NCBI GenBank assembly: GCA_027924585.1
Contig: BSBM01000186.1
Coordinates: 4,030,001 to 4,094,000, forward strand
Length of the DNA stretch: 64,000 bases
DNA from: Larix kaempferi
Taxonomy: Eukaryota > Streptophyta > Pinopsida > Pinales > Pinaceae
Direction of reading: 5' to 3'
Positions within the stretch are counted from its first letter, which is position 1; each line of letters starts with the position of its first letter. This document shows positions 22,708 through 34,071 of this stretch, one piece after another. Position numbers and translations under genes: made by a program. The notes under the pieces are model-generated. The model did no database searches and was not told the origin of the DNA. It saw only the letters and a program-made list of their open reading frames with translations.

Positions 22708-25165
22708 TGTGCGAGGGCAGGAGCTCATCGTATGGCCGATGGACATCATAAGTCATGAATGGTTTTCCTGGGATGTGGAGAGAAGAGAAGAAACAAACTG
22801 GAGCCCGGAACAACGATCCCGAACAACTGCAAGAACTAAAAGTACATAACCTCAATAAAGGATGAGGAATCATCTGATCATATGGACGAGGCGGGCATTC
22901 CCATGCTCGTATCAGGATATAACATAATAACAACGATCGGGTCCAAAAAATGGGGACCTGAAATATACATGACCTCAAATACTGACTGAGGAATAATCTC
23001 AATATATGGACGAGGCGGGCATACCCATGCTCGTATCAAGATACATAACCATAACTGTAAGGCCCGAAAAGGCGGACCTGTAAGATACATGACCACTGTG
23101 TACATCATAAGAGTCCAGAGGGGACACAAATCTGGGACATACTGCTGAACGGATCATGTGTGAACTGCAGAACTGATACACTGGAACAATCAACAGTGCT
23201 ACTGAGTGTGGTACCAAAGGAACTGATGAGCTGCTGGATCATAGTGACTGGGGTCAAACTCTCCATGGTACACTGAACTGGAACTGATCAGGAACTGAAA
23301 CTGGGTACTCAAGGAAGCATGAAACTGGATGGCTTCCGAATACAAACGCCAACGCAGCCCGGACATCCACGGGAACATACAACTGGGCGTTCCGAAGTGA
23401 CTCACCAATGTGCTAAAGTCGGGGGAAATCCGGGGTCTTCGACAAAAAACTGATGGAATATAATCCTACGCGATCCTCAACGATGCGATCAAGGTGCTGA
23501 AGTCGAGCATGTGAGGAACAACCACTCGGAGAGGCAATGATGGCTCCTCTCAGAATGATCCGTAGGCACTTACCACAGATGGTGATAAGTCCAAGGCGTA
23601 GGGACCTCTGGGCCTATCCTCTGGAATAGAGGAGCTGTCGTCGACAGAGGGAGACCTGCAACTATCAAGGCAATGATGTTTCCTTGACAGGAGCGCGAGG
23701 TATAAGACCGAAATGTGATAGTGCTGATGGCAGGACTGATAAACTGTGGGGGGACAACTGGGCAAGTAGAGCGGGTGGACTCAAACTTCCTTTGTTCAGA
23801 GTATGATAATGGAAATGATCTGGCAGCATATGAAACTGTCTAAGGGGAGATGGATCATAGCTGTATTGTATCTGGGAAGGTTACTGGGCTGAGGGAGACT
23901 CAAGCTGTGGTACAATGGCAGGAGACTGCAGAATACTCTGAACAAAGGCGACCTGATTGGGGGTGCTGCCGAGATGATAGATCAAAGTGCCAGGAGGCAT
24001 GGGAGGGTACTTCTTCATGGGTTAAGGAACTAGAAGAAGTGTGTGTAAAATGGTACTGTCGTGTGGATTTTACGAGCCCAGGACAGTTCGTGCTCGTGGT
24101 TGCTTTCAATTTTAAGGAGTCTGAAAGCAAATAAGAAGACTCTGAAATGATGGAATGGTACTGTCGTGTGGATTTTCCGAGCCCAGGACAGTTCATGCTC
24201 GTGGTTGCTTTCAATTTTAGAGAGTCTGAAAGCAAGTAAGAAGACTCCAGGGGGTTGCTTTTTCGTAGATTTAGTCTCCAAGGCCCAAAGAAGCATAAAA
24301 GGATGCAATGAAGAACTCTTCTAGCCGGTGTGACTAGAGTATTCCTTTTTCGTAATTAGTCTACCAGGTCCGGAAAAGGGTTAAACTTATACCAGATAGA
24401 CGCCCTTTCAGGTACTTTAACGAGCATGAAAGGAAGCAAGATTGCTCGGCGATCTTTTCATTCTTTTAGGAGTCAGAAAAGAGCTTAACGGAAACTCCCT
24501 AAGTGCCTTTTTCGTAAAGGACTTGTCCGGCCCGAAAAAGGGATAAAATTATACCGGACAAAAGGAATGGCCAGGCAAGGAGGAAGTGTTCAATCAAGGT
24601 TTAGTAATGATGACCAAAAACGAGGGTAGGTGGGAACACTGATGGACCTCCTTGCGGGGTAGATGAAATGGTGGCAAAATAATGAAACATTTGCAGTATG
24701 ACAGGAGTGAATGGCTCATGTAAAGAATGTGGAACAATCCGATGGCGGCCGATGTGGCGCGCAAACCGAGGCAGCAAGGTGTTGGGACACAATGTTGAAA
24801 TTGTACCAAGTGAGAGCGAGAAATGATCTCAAGCATCATCACGAGCTCGGAAAAATGAATCCGGCGATATAAAGGATGTCAAAAACGGGTGACGGCCGAT
24901 GTGGCGCGCAAACCGAGGTGACGGGGGCATTTTGAAAAATGCCCGGAAAATCTGAAGGTGAGAGCAAGAAATGATCTCTAGCATCATCACCAGCTCGGAA
25001 AAATGAATCCGATGATATAAAACATGTGAAAAACGGAGAACGGCCGATGTGGCACGCAAACCGAGGCGACTAGTGGCGTCGGAAAAAATGGGTAACAAAT
25101 GACAGAGTAAAAACAAAAAGGAAAGTACTGTACAACGCAGACCAATGAGGCCGCGGGTTTCTTTT
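22708..25165 (-). repeat. gypsy-B 3' spacer with several tandem-repeat families
   Basis: There is no coding sequence between the pol stop and the LTR. Three tandem families are visible: a 124-bp unit twice around 22846-23090 (marker TATGGACGAGGCGGGCAT), a 105-bp unit twice at 24049-24250 (marker AATGGTACTGTCGTGTGG), and a 147-148-bp unit three times at about 24746-25075 (marker CGGCCGATGTGGC). Stem-loops of the form CCTTTTTCG...CGAAAAAGG lie at 24344-24380 and 24506-24541, with a degenerate one at 24256. Repeat-rich 3' UTRs are a known property of Tat/Ogre-type elements and a source of satellites. Short ORFs here are not supported. Confidence 0.85.
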
Positions 25166-28100
25166 TCATGGGTAAAAACGCTTAAGATACAACCCATTAC
25201 GAGGGTTGCGCAAAGGACGGCCTTCGGAGTCAGCTAAGATGAATGCCCCCTTGCCGAGGCAGGTCTGCACGACGTAAGGGCCTTGCCACATAGATTCAAA
25301 CTTCCCTTTACCGGTTTTGTCATGGGCTTGGTCATAGGCAAGGACGAGGTCCCCTTCGTGGAAAGTTCGAGGGTGAACATGTTTATCATAACCGGCTTTG
25401 GAGCGGTTTTTGGCAGCTTCGATGTTCTGGAGAGTGGCCCGGCGGTCTTCATCGGCTTGTTCGAGGTGCAGCAGACGTTGCTCGAGGGGGGGTGGTGTCA
25501 GGGAGAAGCTCAACGGCGATCTGTAAGGCAGGGATCTGACACTCGATGGGGAGAACAGACTCTATACCGTGAACTAAGTGAAATGGTGTAAAACCAGTGG
25601 CGGTCTTAGTGGAGGTGCGATAAGCCCACAAAGCAGGGAACAACATGTGGTGCCAATTGGACTTATGCTTGTCAACTGTTCGTTGGAGGATGGTTTTAAG
25701 GATTTTATTGATGGCCTCTACTTGGCCGTTCCCTTGGGGGTAGTAAGCAGAGGAGAATTGGTGCTCATACTTAAGGAGGGTGGATAACTCATGCCAGACG
25801 GCATCTTCGAAGTGTGAACCATGGTCAGAGACTAACTGCTTAGGAACCCCGAATCGAGCGATGACATGGTTGAAGAAGAAGCGGGCAGCAGTGTCAGCGG
25901 TACAATTGAAGGTAGGCATGGCCTCCGCCCATTTGGTAAAGTAATCAACAGCGACCACAATATATTTGTGGCCGTTGGCAGACTGGGGTCTACATTCCAT
26001 GAAGTCTATGGCCCACTTACAAAAGGGACCAACGGTGACGACTGGGTGCAACGGAGCAGGAGGTGTCCGGGCCTTGGGGGCAAAAAGTTGGCAATTATGG
26101 CAGTGTTTGACCGCAGTGATGCAGTCAGTGAAAAGTGTGGGCCAGAAGTATCCGGCGCGGACGACCTTTTGGGCGGTGGCCATCCCTGAGAAATGGCCTC
26201 CGCAGGCACCGCTATGACAGTCATTAAGGACGTGTTCAGCTTCCTCATGGGTAAGACAACGACGAAGAATTGTGTCAACCCCGCGCCGATAGAGTACATC
26301 GCCTAAGAGGAGATATCGAGAGGCCTGGTGGCGGATGCGACGGCGTCCATTTCGTGTAACTTTGGGTCTGAACTTCTGCGTGCGTAGGTATAACAAGATA
26401 TCACCGTACCATGGGTCATCGGACGAGATAGTGAACAGGTGATTGTCGGGTAACTCATCGGAGATGGGTTTGGCCGGGAGAAGGGAAGGGAGATCAGTAA
26501 TGAGCTGGGCAAGCGCGAGGGCTTTAGTGCTCTTAGGTGTTTTGAAGGTAAGGTCATATTCCTGGAGGATAATGACCCATTTGGCAACACGACCTTGGAG
26601 TATCCGCCGGTTCAGAAGATATACCATGGGGTTAGAGTTGGCAACGACGGTGGTATGACTCATTAAGATGTAGTGTCGCAATTTTTGAACGGAAAAGACT
26701 ACTGCGAGGGCAAGTTTCTCTTCATATGGGTAACGTAATGGTGGACCAGACAAGGTCTGGCTAACGTAATAAATGACGTGCTCCTGGTGAGAATCGTCTT
26801 CTTGAACTAAGACTCCAGATACGGCATGCTCGGAGGCTGACACGTAAAGGATGAAGTCTCGAGTGAAATCCGGAGGGGAAATCAGAGGGGCTTGTGTGAG
26901 GGCCTTCTTGAGGGCCTCGAATGCAGCTTCTGCTTGCGCATCCCAGACGAAGGGTACGTGGGTGCGGAGTAGGCGCAAGAAACCGTGTACCGTAGTGGCA
27001 TAATCAGGAACGAAGCGTCGAAGGAAGTTAGATCGCCCTTGCAGACTTTGGAGCTGCCGGAGCGTGCGAGGAGGGGGGAGGTCTAAAATAGCTTGGACTT
27101 TTAGAGGGTCAACAGTAATTCCTTTCTGGGAAACAATGAAACCCAACAATCGGCCTGCCGGTACGCAAAAAACACACTTGTGTGGGTTCAAGCGAATTTG
27201 GTATTTGCGACAACGCAGAAAAATTTGCCGAAGGTCGTTAAGGTGGTCTGATCGTTTCCGGGAACGAGCTGTAAGGTCATCAAGGTAGACTAGCAGGATA
27301 TGGACCAAGTCGTGGAAGCAATAGGTCATGGCCCGCTGGAAAGTGGCACCAGCATTTTTGAGGCCGAAAGGCATGACGCGATAGGAAAAGGTGCCCCAAG
27401 GGGTAGTAAAGGCAGTTTTGTACTGGTCTTCCTTACGGATCTGAATCTGATTATATCCGGAAAAACCATCCATGAAGGAGAGGACCTCATGTCCCGCACA
27501 CGCATCTATGAGTTGATCGATGAACGGCGTGGGGAAGTTGTCCTTGGGACAAGCATAGTTTAAGTCACGGAAGTCAGTGCATACGCGGATGGTGCCTTGC
27601 TTTTTGTTAACTGGAACAGGGTTTGAAACCCATGTGGTATAGGCAATAGAATAAATGAACCCTGCCTTGCGCAGCTTCTCAATCTCGGCTTTGACAGCTG
27701 GGAGCTTTGAGGGATGGATGGGGCGCTGTTTCTGACGAACAGGGGTTACATCAGGCCATGTGTCAATGTGGTGTTCGATAATGGCAGGATCAAGCCCAGG
27801 CATTTCGGTATAGGACCAGGCAAAGACATCACGGAATTCTTTGAAAAGGTGTGTGTAGTCCTCAATCTCTTGTTTACTGCAGAATGCTCCTAAAGTAATG
27901 AGTTCAGGGGCACGACCTGGAGCAGCAATATCAACTTGTATGACAGGTGAGATGTTGGCCATGTTGCCCTCCTTGAAGGCATCAGGAGCAGGAATAGGGT
28001 CCTTGAACCAGTCAACCTTGGTGGGGAGGAAGTCTTTGGATTCGACCGCGTATTGGGTAGCGGTGCTAGAGGAAGACGCTTCTGGGATGAAATAGGAACG

Positions 28101-28679
28101 GTGGTGCATATCATCCCAAGGATAATCCGGGGCAGTTAGGGCCTCAAGAATATCCTCATCAGTACGGAAAGTCTGCGTCGTCAAATCGGTTGACGAGGGG
28201 GTAGTGGGAGTGTTGGTTGAAGAGATCATGTAGATGATATTAACCTCTTCAGAAGGGGGAGAGACCGGGGGGTAGATCTCCTCAATGGTAGGTGGTGCCG
28301 TCTCAAGGTCCAGATTGTTCATCTCATAAAGAGCTGCTCTGTAATCCGGGAGATCGGGACAATGATGTGAATAGTGCCCGTAAATACCGCAGATGGCGCA
28401 GGAGTGGTTGGTACGTAGGGACTTATCTTTAGGCTTAGGAGTAGGGTTTAGTTCGACTGTTGGGATGTTGGGGTCATCATCGAGCATTTGCATGTGCTTC
28501 TGCAATGCGGGTAACTGTGGGCATTGGTGGGTCGCATGGCCCAACTCGTCACACAGCGAGCATTTGGGAGGAGCACGAAACACTGGAGGGTTCTTGACTG
28601 TCTTGGGAGGTGGGACAGCAGTGTAAGGTTGTGGACCTCTGCCCCCAGTGGGTTGAGGAGGAGGAGGAGGGATCTCCAT
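25166..28679 (-). pseudogene. gypsy-B pol: two zinc knuckles, RT, RNase H, integrase
   Basis: The first 1077 codons are open. CX2CX4HX4C zinc knuckles sit at residues 41-54 and 95-108. I see no D-S/T-G protease motif between them and the RT. The RT has MDGFSGYNQ and YLDD at 466-469. RNase H (about 605-730) has the Tat-style start ILYVSASEHAVSG, in which the first catalytic Asp is absent. No second RNase H follows. Integrase has its HHCC zinc site (H823, H830, C861, C864) and D893, D953 and E989. A run of seven G at 25484-25490 shifts the frame; the C-terminal integrase tail then reads 25513-25166 in the neighbouring frame, ending in KRFYP. The ATG at 28679 comes from LTR sequence, so the native start is lost. 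No chromodomain is seen. Confidence 0.9.
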
Positions 28680-29016
28680 CACCTATTTATAGTTTTTTGG
28701 TGGTGGAGTGCTGACCCATGGTTTTGGGAAACACATGGTTTTAGGCAGCTGTATAGGGTTTTTTCCTCCTTTTCCTCATTATTTTATATTTTTATTCCCT
28801 TTTTAGGGGATTTTTGCTATTTTTGGAGGAAAAGGGGGTTTTTTAGCCTTTTTTAGGCTATTTTGATGGTTTTGTGGCCTTTTGGAGGCATTTTAGGCCT
28901 TTTGGAGGCTTTTTAATGGGATTTTGTGGGATTTTAATGGAAATATGGTAGGAAAAAGGACAAATGAGCCATATAATGTGGTAAATGAGCTAGTGAGCAC
29001 TTTTTGGGTGTTAACA
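28669..29016 (-). repeat. gypsy-B 5' LTR, truncated after its TATA box
   Basis: On the minus strand the LTR starts TGTTAACACCC at 29016 and stops being LTR at about 28669, inside GGGATCTCC. The TATA box CTATAAATAG (28692-28683) is kept, but everything after the next dozen bases is gone. Compared with the left copy there is one 20-bp tandem duplication (GGCATTTTAGGCCTTTTGGA). The R region, U5 and primer-binding site are missing. Confidence 0.9.
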
Positions 29017-29021
29017 GTGCG
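29017..29021. repeat. Right TSD of gypsy-B (GTGCG)
   Basis: GTGCG here matches 21988-21992 on the far side of the element. Removing the element and one copy rejoins the gypsy-C leader. Confidence 0.88.
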
Positions 29022-29349
29022 CAAGTGCATTAGCTTGTAGAAGTGTTGACCGCAACGAACACTATCGTCGCACAGTCTTCAGTCCACAGCGTGAGCTCCA
29101 CAGTATTCTATTGAAGAACTCATGACATCGCTGTGGATACCTGATTCTGCAAGACCCCCATGGCTTTGCCTCAGGTGATACCTCAGCCTATTCGTAGGTT
29201 GTTTCCAAAAGTGCCCGTGAAAAGGGGTTTTGTTGGTTAAGTTAAACCGTGGAGAACCTGGGTCTACATTGGAAACCTATAGATCAATATATTAATGCTA
29301 CAAATGGTTCCATTGCCATGCTAAGAATCCATGATGAGTTGAAGCTGTG

Positions 29350-32125
29350 ATGTGTGACAAAGAAGAAGCTTCGTTGGGCATTCACGTTTGGCATGCAAAC
29401 AAGAAAGAAATCTAGGCTTAGCGTTACAAGACAGAGAGAAACTTCGCAAGGAAAGAAAATAGACACCCACATATATCTGACATTCAGTGGTTGAACAAAT
29501 ACGTATGGATAGACGTTCACGAAATATTTTGGGAAACTTTTGGAAACAAGCTACATGAGTGGTTTTCAAGGCTCGCAGAGTGCCGAAATTGTACACCACG
29601 AGACTTACCGACCGAGTGGACACTAGAGCTTATTGAAAGGCTCAAAGCAGTAGATAGTCCATTCACAAGAGCAGTCGACTTGTGGGTTGACAGTACACTA
29701 CAGAGCTTTGTGACGAAGTTTGCTGTGGACATGCTAAAGTCCTACAGTGTAGCCGAAAGAGAGTATTTCAAGATTTTCAGAGGTAAGTACCTGGAAACCC
29801 TCAATTTATACATTAAAATGCTTTTAATCGAGAAAGGTGTTTTTAGAATGCAGCGAAAGTTCTGAATCTGTAATGGTCAATAGCATTTATAGTGAGTCTA
29901 ACGAAGAGACACATAATCTAAGAAGTGGGAAAATATATAAATATGCACCTAAGAAGAATTCTAGTGGATCTAGACTCCATGTAGACATTGATTCAGAAGA
30001 CGAACCTAATAGCCAAACCGCACCTCTATCGTCCACCTGTCAGCCTATTACACCATAGAATCCACCGATTGGGAACACCGCACCTCCCATTGCACAAAAT
30101 CAACCAGTTCAGAACCCCATAGTTGTGAATATCCTTAGCACTAAGAACATTTAGCACAGTACCACGTTTATCTTTGTCGTGTAGAACACTACGTAGAACC
30201 CTCCACCACCTAGAAGAAGCATGACTAAGGATATTAAGCTGCCGATGTTAAAAGGAATGGGTCTAGAGAACCCTGATTAGTACTGATTTCTATGTGAATC
30301 CATATGGAGTGTTAAACAAGTCCAGGATGACGTTGTGAAGCGAGCACAACTCATCACCACTTTTAGAGATAGAGCCTTGCATTGGTTCATGAAATATTTG
30401 TAGGGACAAAATATAACCCTGGTAGAAATCAAGGCTGCACTCTTAGCAGAATTTAAGATGCCCAAATCAGAATCATAGTGTATAACAGAGTTGAAAGAGA
30501 TCAAACAGAAACCTAATGAGATAGTTTGGGAGTTTGATCAAAAGTTTAAGACACTATTGGACCAAGTAAGCTTTGTTATTATGCCACAATAGCATAAGGA
30601 ATGGTTTGTAGTTGCATTGTTGCCCCATATCAGACAACCGTCGATGCAACAGAAGGTGGCTTCGTAGGTAGAAGGCCTAGAGATCGCGATGAAGTTAGAA
30701 GCTTCACTGATTGGAGAAACTAGCACTGGAATGTCTCAAATTCAGAATGAGTTGGCTACCTTGACACTCCAGCTACAAGATATCAAGAAAGGAAAACAAG
30801 AGAGACAAGAAGTTTGGTGTACAAGTTGTAAGGGAGAAGGACACACTAAGGATCATTGTCCGTTATTTCAAGACTTCCTTAACATGGGCACACCAAACCC
30901 ACTAAATCCGAACTCAGGGCCATGGTGTGAAATTCGCAGAATTAGAGGACACCATCCATAGGACTGCTACCTAATTCAGAAATATGTAAGAACACTTAGA
31001 AACCTATACTGCAATTTATGTAAATCAGTCAGCGATGATAAGTCCAACTGTCGTGCATATGAGCTCATGTTAGAAATAAAGAAAGATATTGAGCATATGT
31101 ATGGAGGAGTATACAGAGTCCAGGAAGAGACTCCGTAGAAGCATGAGAATGCACAACATGATCAGGGAGGATACAGAGGTCGTGGAGGATACCGCGGGAG
31201 AGGAAGGAATACTGTCCCAATGCAAGGAAGAGGCCAAGGTCAAGTAATATGTTACAACTGTGGACAGCCAGGTCATGTATCTAGAGATTGCACTAACCCA
31301 TGCAGTACATGTAGTTATTGTAAATCATTCGATCATGTTATTGAAGACTTCCCAGTGTTAGAGGTAGAAATGAAGAATCGAAAATGGCAAGATGCACCGA
31401 ACCCAAACATCCAGTTAATCCCATCATAGAGGAGGCCTATGGATCCAAGTGTCAATGTAGTGATGTGGAGTGGTGATATGACAAGGAGAGACAGAGGAGT
31501 AGAAGCTTCGACATCTGGAGACTTTAACACTAAGCAAACCCCTCTTGAAACAATATGGATAAGGAAAGTCACTGGGAAAGCACTTGATTTCAACTTGGAG
31601 AAAAATAGAGAAGGATTTGAAGAAGCACGGGATATCATGAACGAATTAGCACCCAAGTTGCCAAAAATCCCGCTGCACAGCGAAATACAACATATAGAAT
31701 ATATGCCAGCCGCTTATGACAAGACGAGCATCGCAACAGAGATAGGCACATTTGTTGCGCACTTCCTATGGTGCTGCATGAAGTTGCTAAAGAGTGCCGA
31801 TGCTATAGAGAAGTTGAAAAAATTGTTAAATCAGTATGAACCATAGAGCGAGATGGAAACTACCAATAGCGCAGTTCACCAGATCAAGAAACACAAAAGA
31901 TCAGGAAGAGAAATGAGACTCAGTGCATAGATAGGAGACTATGAAATGGATGAGATCATCCTTGATATGGGATCTGAAATAAATGTCTTAACCAAACATA
32001 CATGGCAGCAGATGGGAAGACCAAAGTTGTTAAGGTCACCTATCCAGTTGACAATGGCCAATCAGGAGCACGAGGTCTTCACTAGGGGGGCAATATTATA
32101 CCACATTCGTTCATATTGGCGGTAT
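29350..32125 (+). pseudogene. gypsy-C gag and protease, with intron-like gap and many TAG stops
   Basis: A gag polyprotein (capsid, RNA binding) and the start of an aspartic protease. The first part (29350-29782) is an unfamiliar N-terminal region rich in Trp and acidic residues. After a predicted 64-bp intron (29783-29846) the frame continues without any frameshift to 32125. It shows a gag core (RALHWFMKYL, VWEFDQKFKTLLD), a CX2CX4HX4C knuckle near 30818-30860, a second Cys cluster near 31012, a further knuckle CYNCGQPGHVSRDC near 31249-31292, and a protease with ILDMGSEINVL near 31960. I count 16 in-frame TAG, one TGA and no TAA before the final stop. Nothing of RT, RNase H or integrase follows; the element is cut off after the protease. 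Confidence 0.8.
29783..29846 (+). other. Predicted intron in gypsy-C gag
   Basis: The donor AG|GTAAGTA and the acceptor GTTTTTAG|AA bracket 64 bp. Removing it joins the upstream frame in phase to the downstream gag frame, giving ...KIFRECSES.... Unspliced, the upstream frame runs into a stop at 29863. A retrotransposon with a retained intron in gag would need regulated splicing, or the intron may be a relic. Confidence 0.5.
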
Positions 32126-32945
32126 TAATTAAACATGAAAACCATAAAATTATATTGCCTATATATTTAGGGTGGTTAGGGTTATTTTATTTATTTATGC
32201 AATATACAATATGTTGGGATATATATTATAGTGACTTGCTGCCTAATTTCTGCCGAAATTATTATGTGAGAGTGTGGTGAGAGTTCCCTCAAAATTGTTG
32301 TGTGAGAGTTGCAGGGAAAGGAAATTGTGTCGCAGCAGCTGGGTTTTGTGGTGAATGGACATTGCAGTGAGAGTTGCAGGTTAAGGAAATCTTGTCCACT
32401 AAAATTGCTGTGTGAGAGTTCCCTCGAAATAGCTGTGTGAGAGTTGCACGAAAAGGAAATCACGTCACAGCAGTTGAGTTTTGTGGTGAATGGACATTAC
32501 AGTGAGAGTTGCAGGTTAAGGAAATCCCCTTGCTGTAGCTTGTGGGTTTTGTGGTGAATGGTGGTGAAGCCCGTGTGTGAAGAGGCAAAGGCTTGTAGGG
32601 AATACAGGGTTTCATGGGTTTTGTGGTGAATCCCTTCTGTGGAAATCGCATCGCAGCAACTTGTGGGTTTTGTGGTGAAGCCTCTGTGTGAAGAGGCAAA
32701 TTCTTGCAGGGAATCCAGGGTTTCGTGGGATTTGTGGTGAAGTGTGGGTGCCCCGTGTGGAAATCGCGTAGTAGCAGCTTGTGGTTTTTGTGTTGAAGCC
32801 CTTGTGTGAAGAAGAAAAGGATTGCAAGGAAGCCAAGGTTTCGTGGGTTTTGTGGTGAAGCATTGGTGAATCCCCCATGTGGAAATCGCGTCGCGGCATG
32901 TGGGTTTTGTGGTGAAGCCCCTGTGTGAAGATATTATATCTATTT
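32126..32945. repeat. Minisatellite block with two unit types
   Basis: After a short AT-rich piece, 32301-32526 holds two copies of a unit of about 136 bp (markers GTGAGAGTTGCAGG and GGTGAATGGACATT). From 32520 to 32945 come four copies of a unit of about 120 bp, starting near 32520, 32642, 32761 and 32882 (marker GGGTTTTGTGGTGAA). The two types share words, so the second probably grew out of the first. Minus-strand open frames here are repeat readings. Confidence 0.85.
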
Positions 32946-34071
32946 ATAGGGTATCATAAATTAATTCTTTGCATTGCTCATTTGTTTCTTTTCCTAAAAT
33001 GCTTTTGGGAATTTGTTACAGGCGAGGGATAAGTTCACCTTCATATATCTTATTCATAATTTATTACAACGAATGGTTTTCAAGGTATACACATTCGTTA
33101 GAGCTGTCAACTCTTAATTTATTTATAGTCATTCTGGTTTAAACACTGATATCGTTCAAATGTTGCTTGTATAGATATCCCTAATTGGGTGAATTTGGAA
33201 ACTTCCATCATTTCTTGGAGACGCTTATCATGTATGTTCATAAGTCGCGATCTTGTGACAAAAATTTGACCGTGATTTTTGGTATGTTCATAATTTGTCC
33301 ATGAATCTCCCTACCCCATTGAAGGAAATTAGAGTTTTGATATCTCTTTATTCTTCTCTAAGAGAGGATTCCAATGCCTTGGATTCTTGCACCTTTTTCT
33401 ATGCCTATATAAAGTTGTTGTTTTTGTAGTTTTATGCACTTTCAATGTGTAGAGCTTATTCCTGAGCCTATTTGGATTAATTTTGGTGTTCAACCATGGA
33501 CAACCTTGGACCATAAATATTCTTAGATGCGTTCTCCTTTGAGAAATATCTCTAATGATTGTAATATAGAAAGAATTAAACAATTGAGATGTCTGATGCA
33601 TAGAGAGTCGCGGTCAAATTTTTGCATGGAGAAAACTAGTCATTTTTAAATGAAATCATTTTCCTTCATTGATACACATCACATTCATAACATGGATATG
33701 ACAAGAAACTAGCTGCTCGAAGCTTTAATTAATGATCAAGAAGAATATTACATTGACTGGAATAACTTGTGAATTTATAGAGGAGTACAATAGCATAGGA
33801 CTTCAAGTTTGATCAACATATGCCTTTCCTTGGTGTTCTTTGATCTTGCAGTCTTGAGAAAATTTTCTCTCAAAGTATGCTTGATAATGTTGAAAGAGTT
33901 TGAATCATTCTTTTATAGTTTCCCTTTTCTCTTAATTGCTTCTTGAAACCACCTTTCACTTTATTGGCTTCCCAAAACTACCCAAAATCAATACTTTAAA
34001 CCATAATCCAATGCTTTTAATTTAATTTTGTTGTGAGGTTAAGGTTGAGGCTTTCCCTTGGGTTGGAAAAA
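32946..34071. other. AT-rich DNA, possibly an old LTR or MITE
   Basis: There is no coding signal. CAAAAATTTGACCGTGA (about 33260) recurs inverted near 33610 (read as CAAAAATTTGACCGCGA on the minus strand), about 350 bp apart, with GCCTATATAAAG between them. The segment 33640-34070 has the look of an LTR following the minus-strand frame at 34072, but I cannot find a second copy. Confidence 0.3.

Larger units (their letters stand above)
21993..29016 (-). mobile_element. gypsy-B: young Tat-like Ty3/gypsy element with a truncated 5' LTR
   Basis: The element is 7024 bp on the minus strand and flanked by GTGCG (21988-21992 and 29017-29021). Reading leftward it has a truncated 5' LTR (29016-28669), a pol frame (28679-25166), a 2.5-kb 3' spacer full of tandem repeats, a polypurine tract and a complete 702-bp 3' LTR. 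A deletion removed the downstream half of the 5' LTR, the primer-binding site, the leader and most of gag. Where the LTRs overlap (about 328 bp) I found only a 20-bp tandem duplication as a difference, so the insertion is recent. RT and RNase H resemble the Tat lineage. Confidence 0.92.

Noticed and set aside
25283-28626. Plus-strand frames of 60-110 codons opposite gypsy-B pol
   Set aside because: They are shadows of the real minus-strand polyprotein.
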